A stretch of DNA of 64,000 bases from a bacterium 1XD8-76 (GTDB taxonomy: Bacteria > Bacillota > Clostridia > Lachnospirales > Lachnospiraceae), in NCBI GenBank assembly GCA_003611955.1, contig RAZE01000001.1:124001-188000 (forward strand), written 5' to 3'. The first letter of the stretch is position 1; the number at the start of each line of letters is the position of its first letter. The translations under genes and the position numbers were made by a program. Below are positions 54,677 through 63,043 of this stretch, in pieces. A model generated the notes under the pieces. The model saw only the letters and a list, made by a program, of their open reading frames with translations, was not told where the DNA came from and did no database searches.

Positions 54677-56467
54677 CTACTCGACATCCTGAAGCGCCTC
54701 GTAGTCCTCCTCGCCCGTGCGGACTTTGACTACTTTCAGCACATTGTAAACAAAAATTTTGCCGTCCCCGATATGGCCTGTATAAAGCGCTTTCTTTACC
54801 GCTTTCACCACATGCTCCACCGGTATCTTGCTGACGATGACCTCCACCTTGATCTTCGGCATCAGCGTCGCATCCATCTCTACGCCGCGGTAATATTCCC
54901 CGGCGCCTTTCTGGATACCGCAGCCCATCACCTGTGTCACGGTCATACCTGTCACGCCCAGCTCGTTCAGAGCCTTTTTCAGCGCATCGAACCGCGCCAG
55001 TTTAGCGATAATCGAAACCTTATGCATCCCCGTGTTAAAGATCGGCACGCCGTTCGCGTCCGTCTCGCTGCTCGTCGCTACGACAGGGATCGCTCTGTCC
55101 ACCTTAAAGTCTCCCGCCTTCTCGTAATCGCTCTCGCCCAGGTCGGTATTTTCATTGACATCCATAGTTGTGGCGGACATATCCGTGATTGCAAAGCCGG
55201 AGTAAGCGCTGGGCAGACCGTGCTTCGTCGCATCCAGCCCCACGATCTCCTCCTCCTCGGACACCCTCAGGCCAAGCGTCGCCCTGATCAGCAAAAATGC
55301 CAGTGTGATCGTAATAAGCGTCCACCCGGCAACCGCCGCAAAACCGATCAGCTGCAGGCCCATCAGCTCGAAACCTCCGCCGTAGAACAGTCCCACAAGT
55401 TCCTCTCCCGCTGCGTTGGCTATGGAGTAACCCGGCGCCGTGTTTGTCGCGAAAAGCCCCACGGAGAGCGTTCCCCAGATACCGTTTAAACAGTGCACCG
55501 CCACCGCGCCCACCGGATCGTCCACGCGCAGCTTATGGTCCAGAAACCAGACGCCGAACACCACCAGAAGGCCGGCGACGGAACCGATCACAATAGCGCC
55601 GAAGGCATCCGTCACATCGCAGGGCGCCGTGATCGCCACAAGCCCCGCCAGGGAAGCGTTCAGGCACATGGAAACATCTGGCTTACCGTATTTGATCCAG
55701 GTAAAGATCATGCACACCACCGTCGCCACCGCCGGAGCGATCGTCGTCGTCACGAAAATAGATCCCAGCTGTTCCACAGTCGTCGCCGCCGCCCCGTTAA
55801 AACCGTACCACCCTAACCACAGGATAAATACGCCCAGACAGCCGATCGGCAGATTGTGCCCCGGAAAAGCGTTTACCTTCACGATCTTTCCATCTTTATC
55901 TTTTCCGAACTTTCCGATCCGGGGTCCGAGTATCTTCGCCCCGACTAACGCCGAAATGCCGCCCACCATATGTATCGCGCAGGAACCCGCAAAATCGTGG
56001 AATCCCATCTGCGCCAGAAAACCGCCGCCCCAGATCCAGTGCGCCTCGATTGGGTAGATCACCGCGGAAATGATCGCAGAATAGACGCAGTAGGATATGA
56101 ATTTTGTCCTCTCAGCCATGGCGCCCGACACGATGGTCGCCGTGGTCGCGCAAAATACAAGGTTGAACACAAAGTTGGACCAGTCAAAACTCTCATAGGC
56201 CGTAAAAATGTCAAAGCCCGGTTTTCCGATCAGCCCGAACAGGTCTTCACCAAGCAGAAGCCCGAAACCGATCAGGATAAACACCACTGTGCCGATGCAG
56301 AAATCCATCAGGTTCTTCATCAGGATATTTCCCGCATTCTTGGCTCTCGTAAAGCCCGTCTCCACCATCGCAAAGCCGGCCTGCATCCAGAATACCAGTG
56401 CGGCGCCGATCAAAAACCAGACGCCAAATATCTGACTATTCATTACACTCATAATTTCTTCCGTCAT
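54677..56467 (-). CDS. amt: Ammonium transporter fused to a PII signalling domain
   Basis: 596 residues: an Amt channel (about 1-410) plus a linker and a C-terminal PII/GlnK domain (about 484-596). Amt features include DFAGSCAIHMVGGISALVGA and GAVAVHCLNGIWGTL with the twin pore His. The PII part reads MHKVSIIAKLARFDALKKAL...VTGMTVTQVMGCG, with T-loop EYYRGVEM and the KIKVEVIV strand, then GKIFVYNV. The T-loop Tyr that is uridylylated in classical PII (YRGAEY) is Met here. GlnK normally blocks Amt as a separate subunit; here the inhibitor is tethered. ATG behind GAGGAGATATT. Confidence 0.93.
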   Translation of the reverse strand: MTEEIMSVMNSQIFGVWFLIGAALVFWMQAGFAMVETGFTRAKNAGNILMKNLMDFCIGTVVFILIGFGLLLGEDLFGLIGKPGFDIFTAYESFDWSNFVFNLVFCATTATIVSGAMAERTKFISYCVYSAIISAVIYPIEAHWIWGGGFLAQMGFHDFAGSCAIHMVGGISALVGAKILGPRIGKFGKDKDGKIVKVNAFPGHNLPIGCLGVFILWLGWYGFNGAAATTVEQLGSIFVTTTIAPAVATVVCMIFTWIKYGKPDVSMCLNASLAGLVAITAPCDVTDAFGAIVIGSVAGLLVVFGVWFLDHKLRVDDPVGAVAVHCLNGIWGTLSVGLFATNTAPGYSIANAAGEELVGLFYGGGFELMGLQLIGFAAVAGWTLITITLAFLLIRATLGLRVSEEEEIVGLDATKHGLPSAYSGFAITDMSATTMDVNENTDLGESDYEKAGDFKVDRAIPVVATSSETDANGVPIFNTGMHKVSIIAKLARFDALKKALNELGVTGMTVTQVMGCGIQKGAGEYYRGVEMDATLMPKIKVEVIVSKIPVEHVVKAVKKALYTGHIGDGKIFVYNVLKVVKVRTGEEDYEALQDVE

Positions 56468-56553
56468 AATATCTCCTCTTTTCTTTTCTGTTCTGAATCT
56501 GCCGCCGCGGACAGCCGGCTTTCGTCCCCGCGCAGTCTTAATACAACGGAAAA

Positions 56554-56582
56554 GGCGCCCTGAGAATTTATCTCAAAGCGCC
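56554..56582 (-). promoter_or_regulatory. Terminator-like leader hairpin upstream of amt
   Basis: On the minus strand GGCGCTTTGAGA (56571-56582) pairs with TCTCAGGGCGCC (56554-56565), including two G-T wobbles, with a 5-base loop and four T residues after it. It starts about 13 bases after the expected transcription start of amt, so it is an attenuator candidate rather than a read-through block for an upstream gene. Confidence 0.6.
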
Positions 56583-56601
56583 TTTGCCTTTGTTATCCGC
56601 A

Positions 56602-56630
56602 AGTCTAGCACCATCCTTTTTTCCTGTCAA
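56602..56630 (-). promoter_or_regulatory. Promoter of amt
   Basis: Minus strand perfect TTGACA (56625-56630), 17-base spacer, TAGACT (56602-56607). The predicted leader to the amt ATG is about 130 bases. Confidence 0.82.
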
Positions 56631-56722
56631 CACGGTTTTTGCAATTTTGTTGGATGTTCCAAACTTTTATAAATAATTTCGATATCTTTGTGATAGTTTA
56701 CAGAATTTTTATAATTGGTTTA

Positions 56723-57526
56723 TCATTCTGTTATGCAGAATTCTATCATATAACTGTTGTAGAGGATCCCATCCAGCGTCCTCTTTTCTTTATAGCAAAA
56801 GCCCAGCTTACGGCACAGCCGCTCCGAAGCCGTATTCTCCGGGTGCATCAAAGCCCGCACCCGCTCAAAGCCAAGCTCCTCCCTGCCGTACGCCAGTATC
56901 TCCCTGCACACCTCCTCCGCCAGTCCCTGTCTCTGCCACTTTTTGCCGATCACATAGCCCAGCTCCGGCTCCTCAAACCCTTCCCGCATCGAGATTCCCG
57001 CCCTGCCGATCACCTCACCGGTCTCTTTCAGGCAGACCGTCCACATGCCGAACCCGTAGAAACCGTACACCTTCTCTGCATAGTCCCTGATATACTGTCT
57101 TTCTTTCTCCCGGTCCTCGAACAGGTTTTCCATATAGCTGGTAATCTCTTTATCCCGGTAGATGTCGTAAAAACTCTCCACATCTTCCGGCACCGTCTCC
57201 CGCACAATACATCTTTCCGTCTCGCAGATCTTCCACGGAATGCTCCGATACCGCTGCCAGACCCGTTCCAGATATGTTTCATCCAAATCTTCGATATCCG
57301 TCACCGCATAGGGAATTTCCGAAAAATCCTTCCCCTCCCCCGATATAACTGCCGCCACCGCCATGCGGAGCTCTCCGCAGATTCGTGCAAGCGCAAGACT
57401 GTCGGTGAGGATCAGAAAGCTGTCCAGAATATCTCTGTCCGTCTCCCGAAACAAAATCTCCAGCTTCCGCAGCTCTTCTGCATTCAGTTCTTCCTCTAAA
57501 ATAATTTTTGTGATCATCCGTTTCAT
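56723..57526 (-). CDS. GNAT acetyltransferase with N-terminal extension
   Basis: 267 residues. The last 165 residues are a RimJ/RimL-like GNAT domain (CIVRETVPEDVESFYDIYRD, MWTVCLKETGEVIGRAGIS, LGYVIGKKWQRQGLAEEVCREIL with the acetyl-CoA loop, HPENTASERLCRKLGF). The first 100 residues are a separate, helix-rich region (EELRKLEILFRETDRDILDSFLILTDSLALARICGEL) of unknown role. No clear Shine-Dalgarno sequence; an ATG three codons in is an alternative start. Substrate unknown. Confidence 0.82.
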   Translation of the reverse strand: MKRMITKIILEEELNAEELRKLEILFRETDRDILDSFLILTDSLALARICGELRMAVAAVISGEGKDFSEIPYAVTDIEDLDETYLERVWQRYRSIPWKICETERCIVRETVPEDVESFYDIYRDKEITSYMENLFEDREKERQYIRDYAEKVYGFYGFGMWTVCLKETGEVIGRAGISMREGFEEPELGYVIGKKWQRQGLAEEVCREILAYGREELGFERVRALMHPENTASERLCRKLGFCYKEKRTLDGILYNSYMIEFCITE

Positions 57527-57610
57527 TCCACTTCATTTCATTTTATCATTTCCATCGCCCCTGTTGTGTGATAGAATCAATATATCTTACCACAGAAAGG
57601 AAACATACAA

Positions 57611-58132
57611 ATGGCACAAAATCCAATCGTAACCTTTACCATGGCGGACGGCAGCGTAATCAAGGCGGAGCTCTATCCCGAGATCGCCCCCGTCTCCGTA
57701 AACAACTTCATCTCCCTGGTCCGGAAAAACTTTTATGACGGTCTGATCTTTCACCGCGTCATCAGAGGCTTTATGATCCAGGGCGGCGATCCGAACGGCA
57801 CGGGAACCGGCGGCCCCGGCTACTCTATCCCCGGCGAGTTTGCAATCAACGGCTTTGAGAACAACTTAAAGCACACCGAGGGCGTTCTCTCCATGGCTCG
57901 CTCCATGCATCCCGATTCAGCCGGATCCCAGTTTTTTATCATGCACAAGACAAGCCCGCATCTCGACGGGCAGTACGCGGCATTTGGAAAAGTGATCGAA
58001 GGAATGGATGTGGTGAATAAAATTGCCGAGACAGCGACCGATTATTCCGACAGACCGCTGGAAGATCAGGTGATGCAGACCGTTACCGTCGATACATTCG
58101 GCGTGGATTACCCGGAACCGGAGAAGCTTTAA
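57611..58132 (+). CDS. Cyclophilin-type peptidyl-prolyl isomerase
   Basis: 173 residues, complete cyclophilin domain without signal peptide, so cytoplasmic: FHRVIRGFMIQGGDPNGTGTGGPGY, LSMARSMHPDSAGSQFFIMH and HLDGQYAAFGKVIEGMDVV carry the catalytic Arg, Phe, Gln and the substrate pocket. It catalyses cis-trans isomerisation of X-Pro bonds. ATG behind AAAGGAAAC. A GGAGAAGC/GCTTCTCC hairpin spans the stop codon but lacks a T tract. Confidence 0.95.
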   Translation: MAQNPIVTFTMADGSVIKAELYPEIAPVSVNNFISLVRKNFYDGLIFHRVIRGFMIQGGDPNGTGTGGPGYSIPGEFAINGFENNLKHTEGVLSMARSMHPDSAGSQFFIMHKTSPHLDGQYAAFGKVIEGMDVVNKIAETATDYSDRPLEDQVMQTVTVDTFGVDYPEPEKL

Positions 58133-58310
58133 GGCTTCTCCATTTCCTCTAAAACCTGCTCCGGATCATATTCCGGAGTATATAAATGATTCTGAGCACT
58201 TTCCTCACAAACCGCTCCCCGACCTCCGGGTAAGTTACCAGCGAACCGAACAGGAAGTCATCCAACAGGTTCATCTCTTCCAGTTTCTTTTTTGCCTCTT
58301 TTTCCTTCAT
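58129..58310 (-). pseudogene. Decayed Rpn-type recombination-promoting nuclease remnant
   Basis: An ORF of 53 codons (ATG 58308-58310, stop 58149-58151) preceded by AAAGGAG begins KKKLEEMNLLDDFLFGSLVT and continues YPEVGERFVRKVLRII, the typical N-terminus of Rpn/PD-(D/E)XK family nucleases (usual length about 280). After RII the frame breaks; the +1 frame continues YTPEYDPEQVLEEMEKP to a stop at 58129. The rest of the nuclease domain is missing, so an internal deletion with frameshift is likely. The family assignment rests on the first 43 residues. Confidence 0.55.
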
Positions 58311-58653
58311 ACAGATAGTTCTCCTTTCATTTTGGACGGAAAGAAGAATCTCTATAAAGGATTACCCTGACAATTTCATTAAAACCGCCACCACCACCGT
58401 CTTCTCCGATCCGCCATATTCATTGAAATGTTCTCATAACAGGGATCGTCAGCCGAAATGGTCAGAAGTTTCACAGGATGTTCCCCGGATATGTGTTACT
58501 ATACTAACAGGTAACATTGATAAATGCCAATATATTTTTAACATTTTGTATTAAATTTGTCAAGTCTTTCATTTTCCGGCGTCTCCTCCTTGCCGGGTTT
58601 GTCGAAACAGCGTATAATCAAAATATGTCAGTCAGTTACACGGAAGGCGCCCC
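58311..58653. other. Intergenic stretch with possible degraded coding remnants
   Basis: No intact gene was found. On the minus strand, 58380-58490 reads as a short open stretch (HPVKLLTISADDPCYENIS) that ends soon in Trp/Arg-rich nonsense, with another frame open over GGSEKTVVVAVLMKLSG; these look like remains of a frameshifted gene. An imperfect palindrome TGTTAC/GTAACA lies near 58495-58520. The right end holds the promoter of the next gene. Confidence 0.35.
58590..58618 (+). promoter_or_regulatory. Promoter of the OLD-like gene
   Basis: TTGCCG (58590-58595), 17-base spacer, perfect TATAAT (58613-58618), 35 bases upstream of the ATG. Confidence 0.55.
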
Positions 58654-60504
58654 ATGAAGATCAAAGAACTTTGCATCCAGAATTTTAAATCCATCCGCCA
58701 TATGCATATTCAGGATATCGAGAATGCGCTGATTCTGGTGGGACAGAATAACACCGGCAAGACCACCGTACTGAACGCAGTCCGGGCGGCAGGCGGCGAT
58801 TACCGGATCTGCCCGGAGGATTTCGAGGAGGACGGTGCAAATATCGAGATCACGGTCTCTCTGGAATTTACAGGGAAAGATCTGGATCTATTGCGGCAAA
58901 AAGGCGTTGTCAGCAGATACCGGAAAAAAGAAGCATGGATGCAGGATTTTCGGAAAAAACTCCCTTCTTTCGCTGAAAACGTCCTGACCTTTACCATGTC
59001 AGCCAACCGCAACGGACAGATCCGTTATCAGGACGGTTTCAGAAAACACAACCCGTACATACAGGAAGTTTTTCCTAAAATTTATTGCGTGGATACAGAG
59101 CGCAGCCTGGAGCAGCTTCAGAATGATCTTTTTCTCCTGCAGAAGGACGAACTGCTGCTGAAAATGCGTTCGGGCTGCTGCATGTTCAATCAGGCCAGGA
59201 AATGCAGCCAGTGTTTTCGCTGTATCGGTCTGATTCAGCAAAAACGCCCGGCGGAACTGAATGTGATGGAAGTCTCAAAACTTCTGGATTACAAGCTGTA
59301 CCAGCTGAATCTGGACGAATTCGCCCGCAGAGTCAATAAAAATTTCCGCAAAAACGGCGGGCGGGAGAAAATACTTTATTCGATAAACCGGGATATGGAA
59401 AAGATGCTCTCTGTCACCACGAATATTTACTCTCCTGCCCAGAATCTGGTCCGTCCAGTTGGACGGATGGGAAAAGGCATGCGGTGCATCTATCTGTTTT
59501 CCCTGCTGGAGGCCTATACGGAGATCAGGGAAAATCTGCCCAGCATCATCATGATCGAGAATCCGGAGATCTTTCTGCACCCGAGACTGCAAAAAGTTGC
59601 CGGCGAAATCCTGTACCGGCTGTCCCGAAAAAATCAGGTCATCTTTTCCACCCATTCGCCCAATCTTCTGCCCAATTTCAACAGCAGGCAGATCCGACAG
59701 GTGATTCTGGACAAAGAGGGCTGTTCCGGCATCCGGGAAAAAACGGATATCAGCGCCATTCTGGATGATCTCGGCTATACAGCGGGCGATCTGATGAACG
59801 TGAACTTTGTCTTTATCGTGGAGGGCAGACAGGACAAGAGCCGTCTCCCGCTGCTGCTTCGGAAATATTATTCCGAAACCTATGATTCGGACGGAAATCT
59901 GTCCCGAATCGCCATCCTCACCACCAACAGCTGTACCAACATCAAGACCTACGCAAATCTGAAATACATGAACCAGATCTATCTTCGAGATCAGTTTCTG
60001 ATGATCCGGGACGGCGACGGCGACGACCCATCCCGGCTGAGACAACAGCTCTGCCGCTACTATGAAGAGCGGAATCTGGAAGATATGGATATGCTTCCCC
60101 GGGTTCGTCCGGAGAACGTGTTGATTCTGCGCTATTATTCCTTTGAAAACTACTTTCTGAACCCCAAAATCATGGCCTTGCTCGGCATCATCGAATCCGA
60201 GGACGCCTTCTATGAAATCTTTCTGGAAAAATGGAAAGAGTATTTGCACCGCATCACCAGCGGCAGACATCTGACAGCGGTTCTCGGGCAGAATCTTACC
60301 TCTGTGGAAGATGTGAAAACACACATGGAAGAAATTAAAATCTACATGCGCGGACATAATTTATTCGATATCTTCTACGGTAAATATAAAAATGAGGAGT
60401 CCGCTCTTCTGGAACGCTATATTGACCTGGCTCCCAGAGAAGATTTCCGGGATATTCTGGAAGCAGTGGAATGGTTTCCATATTTTGAAAACCGGAGGAT
60501 TTGA
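58654..60504 (+). CDS. OLD-like ATPase/TOPRIM nuclease with cysteine cluster
   Basis: 616 residues. An ATPase domain with Walker A GQNNTGKTT (30-38), a Walker B-like IENPE (301-305; OLD proteins usually have EEPE), and the His switch FSTHSPNLL; then a TOPRIM domain with Glu390 (FIVEGRQDKS) and DGDGD (453-457). This is the overcoming-lysogenization-defect architecture of ATP-dependent nucleases, several of which defend against phage. Unusual is a cysteine cluster between the ATPase halves, Cys175, 176, 184, 187 and 190 (KCSQCFRC), which could bind zinc or an Fe-S centre. No helicase partner (as in Gabija) is adjacent. Confidence 0.82.
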   Translation: MKIKELCIQNFKSIRHMHIQDIENALILVGQNNTGKTTVLNAVRAAGGDYRICPEDFEEDGANIEITVSLEFTGKDLDLLRQKGVVSRYRKKEAWMQDFRKKLPSFAENVLTFTMSANRNGQIRYQDGFRKHNPYIQEVFPKIYCVDTERSLEQLQNDLFLLQKDELLLKMRSGCCMFNQARKCSQCFRCIGLIQQKRPAELNVMEVSKLLDYKLYQLNLDEFARRVNKNFRKNGGREKILYSINRDMEKMLSVTTNIYSPAQNLVRPVGRMGKGMRCIYLFSLLEAYTEIRENLPSIIMIENPEIFLHPRLQKVAGEILYRLSRKNQVIFSTHSPNLLPNFNSRQIRQVILDKEGCSGIREKTDISAILDDLGYTAGDLMNVNFVFIVEGRQDKSRLPLLLRKYYSETYDSDGNLSRIAILTTNSCTNIKTYANLKYMNQIYLRDQFLMIRDGDGDDPSRLRQQLCRYYEERNLEDMDMLPRVRPENVLILRYYSFENYFLNPKIMALLGIIESEDAFYEIFLEKWKEYLHRITSGRHLTAVLGQNLTSVEDVKTHMEEIKIYMRGHNLFDIFYGKYKNEESALLERYIDLAPREDFRDILEAVEWFPYFENRRI

Positions 60505-60549
60505 GACCCCCAAAAGTCAAACAACAGCAATAAAGTAAAGGAGATTTAT

Positions 60550-61128
60550 ATGCAACACGAAATACAGGACGAGAGGTACTATGTGGCCGACGAAGCTATT
60601 TATGATGCGTTTTTTCTGCTTCTGAAAGAAAAGGATCTGGAAAAAATAACCGTATCCGACGTGATAAAGAAAGCCGGAATTGTCCGAAGCACCTTTTACA
60701 ACCACTACGAAAACATTCCGGCTCTTGTGACTGCCATCGAGGACAAGACTATCGATGATATCTTTTCCCTTATGAAAACCTTTCATCCAAAAGATGACAA
60801 AGATATATGCAAGTCATTTTTCGTGACTATCTGCGGTTACACAATGAATAATCCGTTTCTGGCAAATCTCCTCCGGAGTCCCAGAGGAGACAAATTTTTC
60901 GAAAAAGCACTGATGATGTTCCATCGCTTTGTGGCGGATGTCACACAAAATACAGCATCCTCCCGGCACAGCAAGGAGGAACTTTCCTACATGATCGCCT
61001 GTACCATCGGCAGCACCCTCGGCGTACTCCATAAATGGACCAATGACAATTTTTCGGTACCCGCGGAAGCCGTCGCCAACATTCTGACGCAGGCTTTCAT
61101 ATCGGGCATGCTTCCTTTTATGTCCTGA
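60550..61128 (+). CDS. TetR/AcrR-family regulator
   Basis: 192 residues, ATG behind AAAGGAGATTTAT. N-terminal HTH: AIYDAFFLLLKEKDLEKITVSDVIKKAGIVRSTFYNHYENIPALV. The C-terminal ligand domain resembles the DhaS/TetR_C group (FLANLLRSPRGDKFFEKAL, MIACTIGSTLGVLHKWTND). It is 45 bases after the OLD-like gene and convergent with the adenylation gene; it may regulate the NRPS-like cluster at 61178-64000, but this is by proximity only. Confidence 0.9.
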   Translation: MQHEIQDERYYVADEAIYDAFFLLLKEKDLEKITVSDVIKKAGIVRSTFYNHYENIPALVTAIEDKTIDDIFSLMKTFHPKDDKDICKSFFVTICGYTMNNPFLANLLRSPRGDKFFEKALMMFHRFVADVTQNTASSRHSKEELSYMIACTIGSTLGVLHKWTNDNFSVPAEAVANILTQAFISGMLPFMS

Positions 61129-61177
61129 TCCGGATCAGCCACAATAAAAATTTTACCATCCTGTGCTCCTGGGAAAC

Positions 61178-62728
61178 TTACGGCTCGTCAATCTCAGCCT
61201 CCTGTCGTTTGATCTTTTTGGTCGTACTTTTGATAAACGGATTTTTCCGGATCACCAGCCCGGTGATCTGGCGGTAGGTAGGCTGGGATTTATTATAGCT
61301 ATCCAGAAATGCCTGCAGCTCCGTCCTGATCTTCTCTTCACTCATATGTTTGGCTTTCACCACATCCTGATCCGGATAAATTCTTGCAGTAAGGCCGTTG
61401 TTTTCCCCTGTCACGATCACTTCCCCGACCAGTTTCCCCAGCGCTAATTTGTTCTCGATCTCTTCCGGGGAAATATTTTCTCCGTTTGAAAGAATGATCA
61501 GGTTTTTGATACGTCCGTTGATGAACAGGAAACCGTCCTCGTCCAGATACCCTTTATCTCCCGTGTGAAGCCAGCCGTCCCGCAGGGTATCAGCCGTCTC
61601 CTCCGGCATTTTGTAATAGCCTTTCATCACGCTGCTGCCTTTTACAAGTATTTCACCGTCCTCAAAGGAAATCCGGACATTTGAAAGAGGTCTTCCGATA
61701 GAACCCGCCTTGTGGCGCTCCGGCGTATTCGAGCTGATGACCGGAGAACATTCCGACATACCGTATCCCTCAAAAATGTCGATCCCGTAATCGGCAAATT
61801 TATCAATATAAAACGGATCAAGATGGGCGCCGCCGGTAATAAGAATCTTTAAGTTTCCGCCGAATGCCTTTGCCGCCACCATCTTTTTGGGTATAAGCGG
61901 GCTGGCAGCGGAAAGTTTCTTGTAAATGGTCTCCACCATCAGCGGCACCATCAGGATTACCTCCGGTTTAAAGATGCCCATGTTTTTTACCATATGCATG
62001 AGGGAATCATTGATACACACCGTTGTCCCGAGGGAAAAACCTTTCAGCCAGTCCATCACCAGACAGAAAGCGTGGTGGATTGGAAGAACGCTTAAGATCA
62101 CCGTTCCGGGCTCCAATGCAAAATCCACAGAACGCACATTGGACGCCAGATTTCCCTGCGTCAGCATAACACCTTTACTTTTTCCGGTGGTTCCGGAAGT
62201 GAAAATAATCGTTGCGGTATCTCCGCTATCCGGCCTCTCCGAATCCGTTTCCGTCTCTCTGCCCGTCTCCTTTAATTTGCCGAGGCAGGTTACTCTCCCG
62301 TCGGATAATTCCGCCGGCTCCTCCTGCAGCAGCCATATTTTTTTCAAATCAGGACATTCTGTCAAAAGTTCCTCCAAAAGCCCCTGGTTTTTCGGACTTA
62401 AGAAGAGCGCTTCGGAATCGGAACGGTTGATCAGATCCGCCAGATCCTCCACCGGTAACATCGCATCCAGGGGGACGGCAACTGTCCTGCCTGTGATAAT
62501 CCCCAGATAACCCTCTATCCACTCCAGGGAACTGCCGCCGATCAGCGCGATGTGTTTTCCCTGAAAGCCTTCCGCAGCCAGCCCTTTTCTCACCACCCTG
62601 ACATCTTCCATTATCCCGCGGTAGCTAATCTCATAAATCTCCTTTTTCTTCAGCCACTTTACCGCTGTCATTTCCGAAAACTTTTTTTCGCTCTCCTCCA
62701 GAATATCCAAAATCAACTTTTCCATCAT
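61178..62728 (-). CDS. Stand-alone adenylation enzyme (fatty-acyl-AMP/CoA ligase type)
   Basis: 516 residues, class I adenylate-forming enzyme: IIFTSGTTGKSKGVMLTQGNL, FEGYGMSECSPVIS, GWLHTGDKGYLDEDGFLFINGRIKNLIILSNGENISPEEIE and a C-terminal Lys in KSTTKKIKRQE. Located directly after a discrete carrier protein gene, it probably loads an acyl or aryl acid onto that carrier as an acyl-AMP, rather than making a free CoA ester. Start: ATG-ATG behind GGAGGCTT. The last gene of the cluster. Confidence 0.88.
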   Translation of the reverse strand: MMEKLILDILEESEKKFSEMTAVKWLKKKEIYEISYRGIMEDVRVVRKGLAAEGFQGKHIALIGGSSLEWIEGYLGIITGRTVAVPLDAMLPVEDLADLINRSDSEALFLSPKNQGLLEELLTECPDLKKIWLLQEEPAELSDGRVTCLGKLKETGRETETDSERPDSGDTATIIFTSGTTGKSKGVMLTQGNLASNVRSVDFALEPGTVILSVLPIHHAFCLVMDWLKGFSLGTTVCINDSLMHMVKNMGIFKPEVILMVPLMVETIYKKLSAASPLIPKKMVAAKAFGGNLKILITGGAHLDPFYIDKFADYGIDIFEGYGMSECSPVISSNTPERHKAGSIGRPLSNVRISFEDGEILVKGSSVMKGYYKMPEETADTLRDGWLHTGDKGYLDEDGFLFINGRIKNLIILSNGENISPEEIENKLALGKLVGEVIVTGENNGLTARIYPDQDVVKAKHMSEEKIRTELQAFLDSYNKSQPTYRQITGLVIRKNPFIKSTTKKIKRQEAEIDEP

Positions 62729-62740
62729 AAGCCTCCGTCC

Positions 62741-62974
62741 CTACTGCTGCAATGTTTCCAGTAACGCAAGCGCCTCCCCTATGGTAAAGACCTGCAGCGC
62801 ATTTTCCTCTTCCAACTCTATGTCAAAGGTATCCTCCAGCTCTCCCAAAAAGGACATAAAATCAAGAGAACTAAAGCCCAGATCCTCCCTGAATCTCAAA
62901 TCATTTGTCATATCCTCCGGTTTTACTTCGCAATACTGCGCAATAATTGTTTTAAACTGCATTTCCTGTGTCAT
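62741..62974 (-). CDS. Discrete acyl/peptidyl carrier protein
   Basis: 77 residues, the size of one carrier domain, ATG behind GGAGGAGAATGAT. The phosphopantetheine site is in LGFSSLDFMSFLGELEDTFDIELEEE; the usual Asp-Ser-Leu is Ser-Ser-Leu here, with the second Ser the expected attachment residue. Acidic and helical as expected. It sits between the condensation and adenylation genes. No phosphopantetheinyl transferase gene is in the window. Confidence 0.9.
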   Translation of the reverse strand: MTQEMQFKTIIAQYCEVKPEDMTNDLRFREDLGFSSLDFMSFLGELEDTFDIELEEENALQVFTIGEALALLETLQQ

Positions 62975-63043
62975 ATCATTCTCCTCCTAACTTTAAATCG
63001 CTGCGCGATGGCACCGAAGGGTAAAGTCACTTCGACGCACTAC

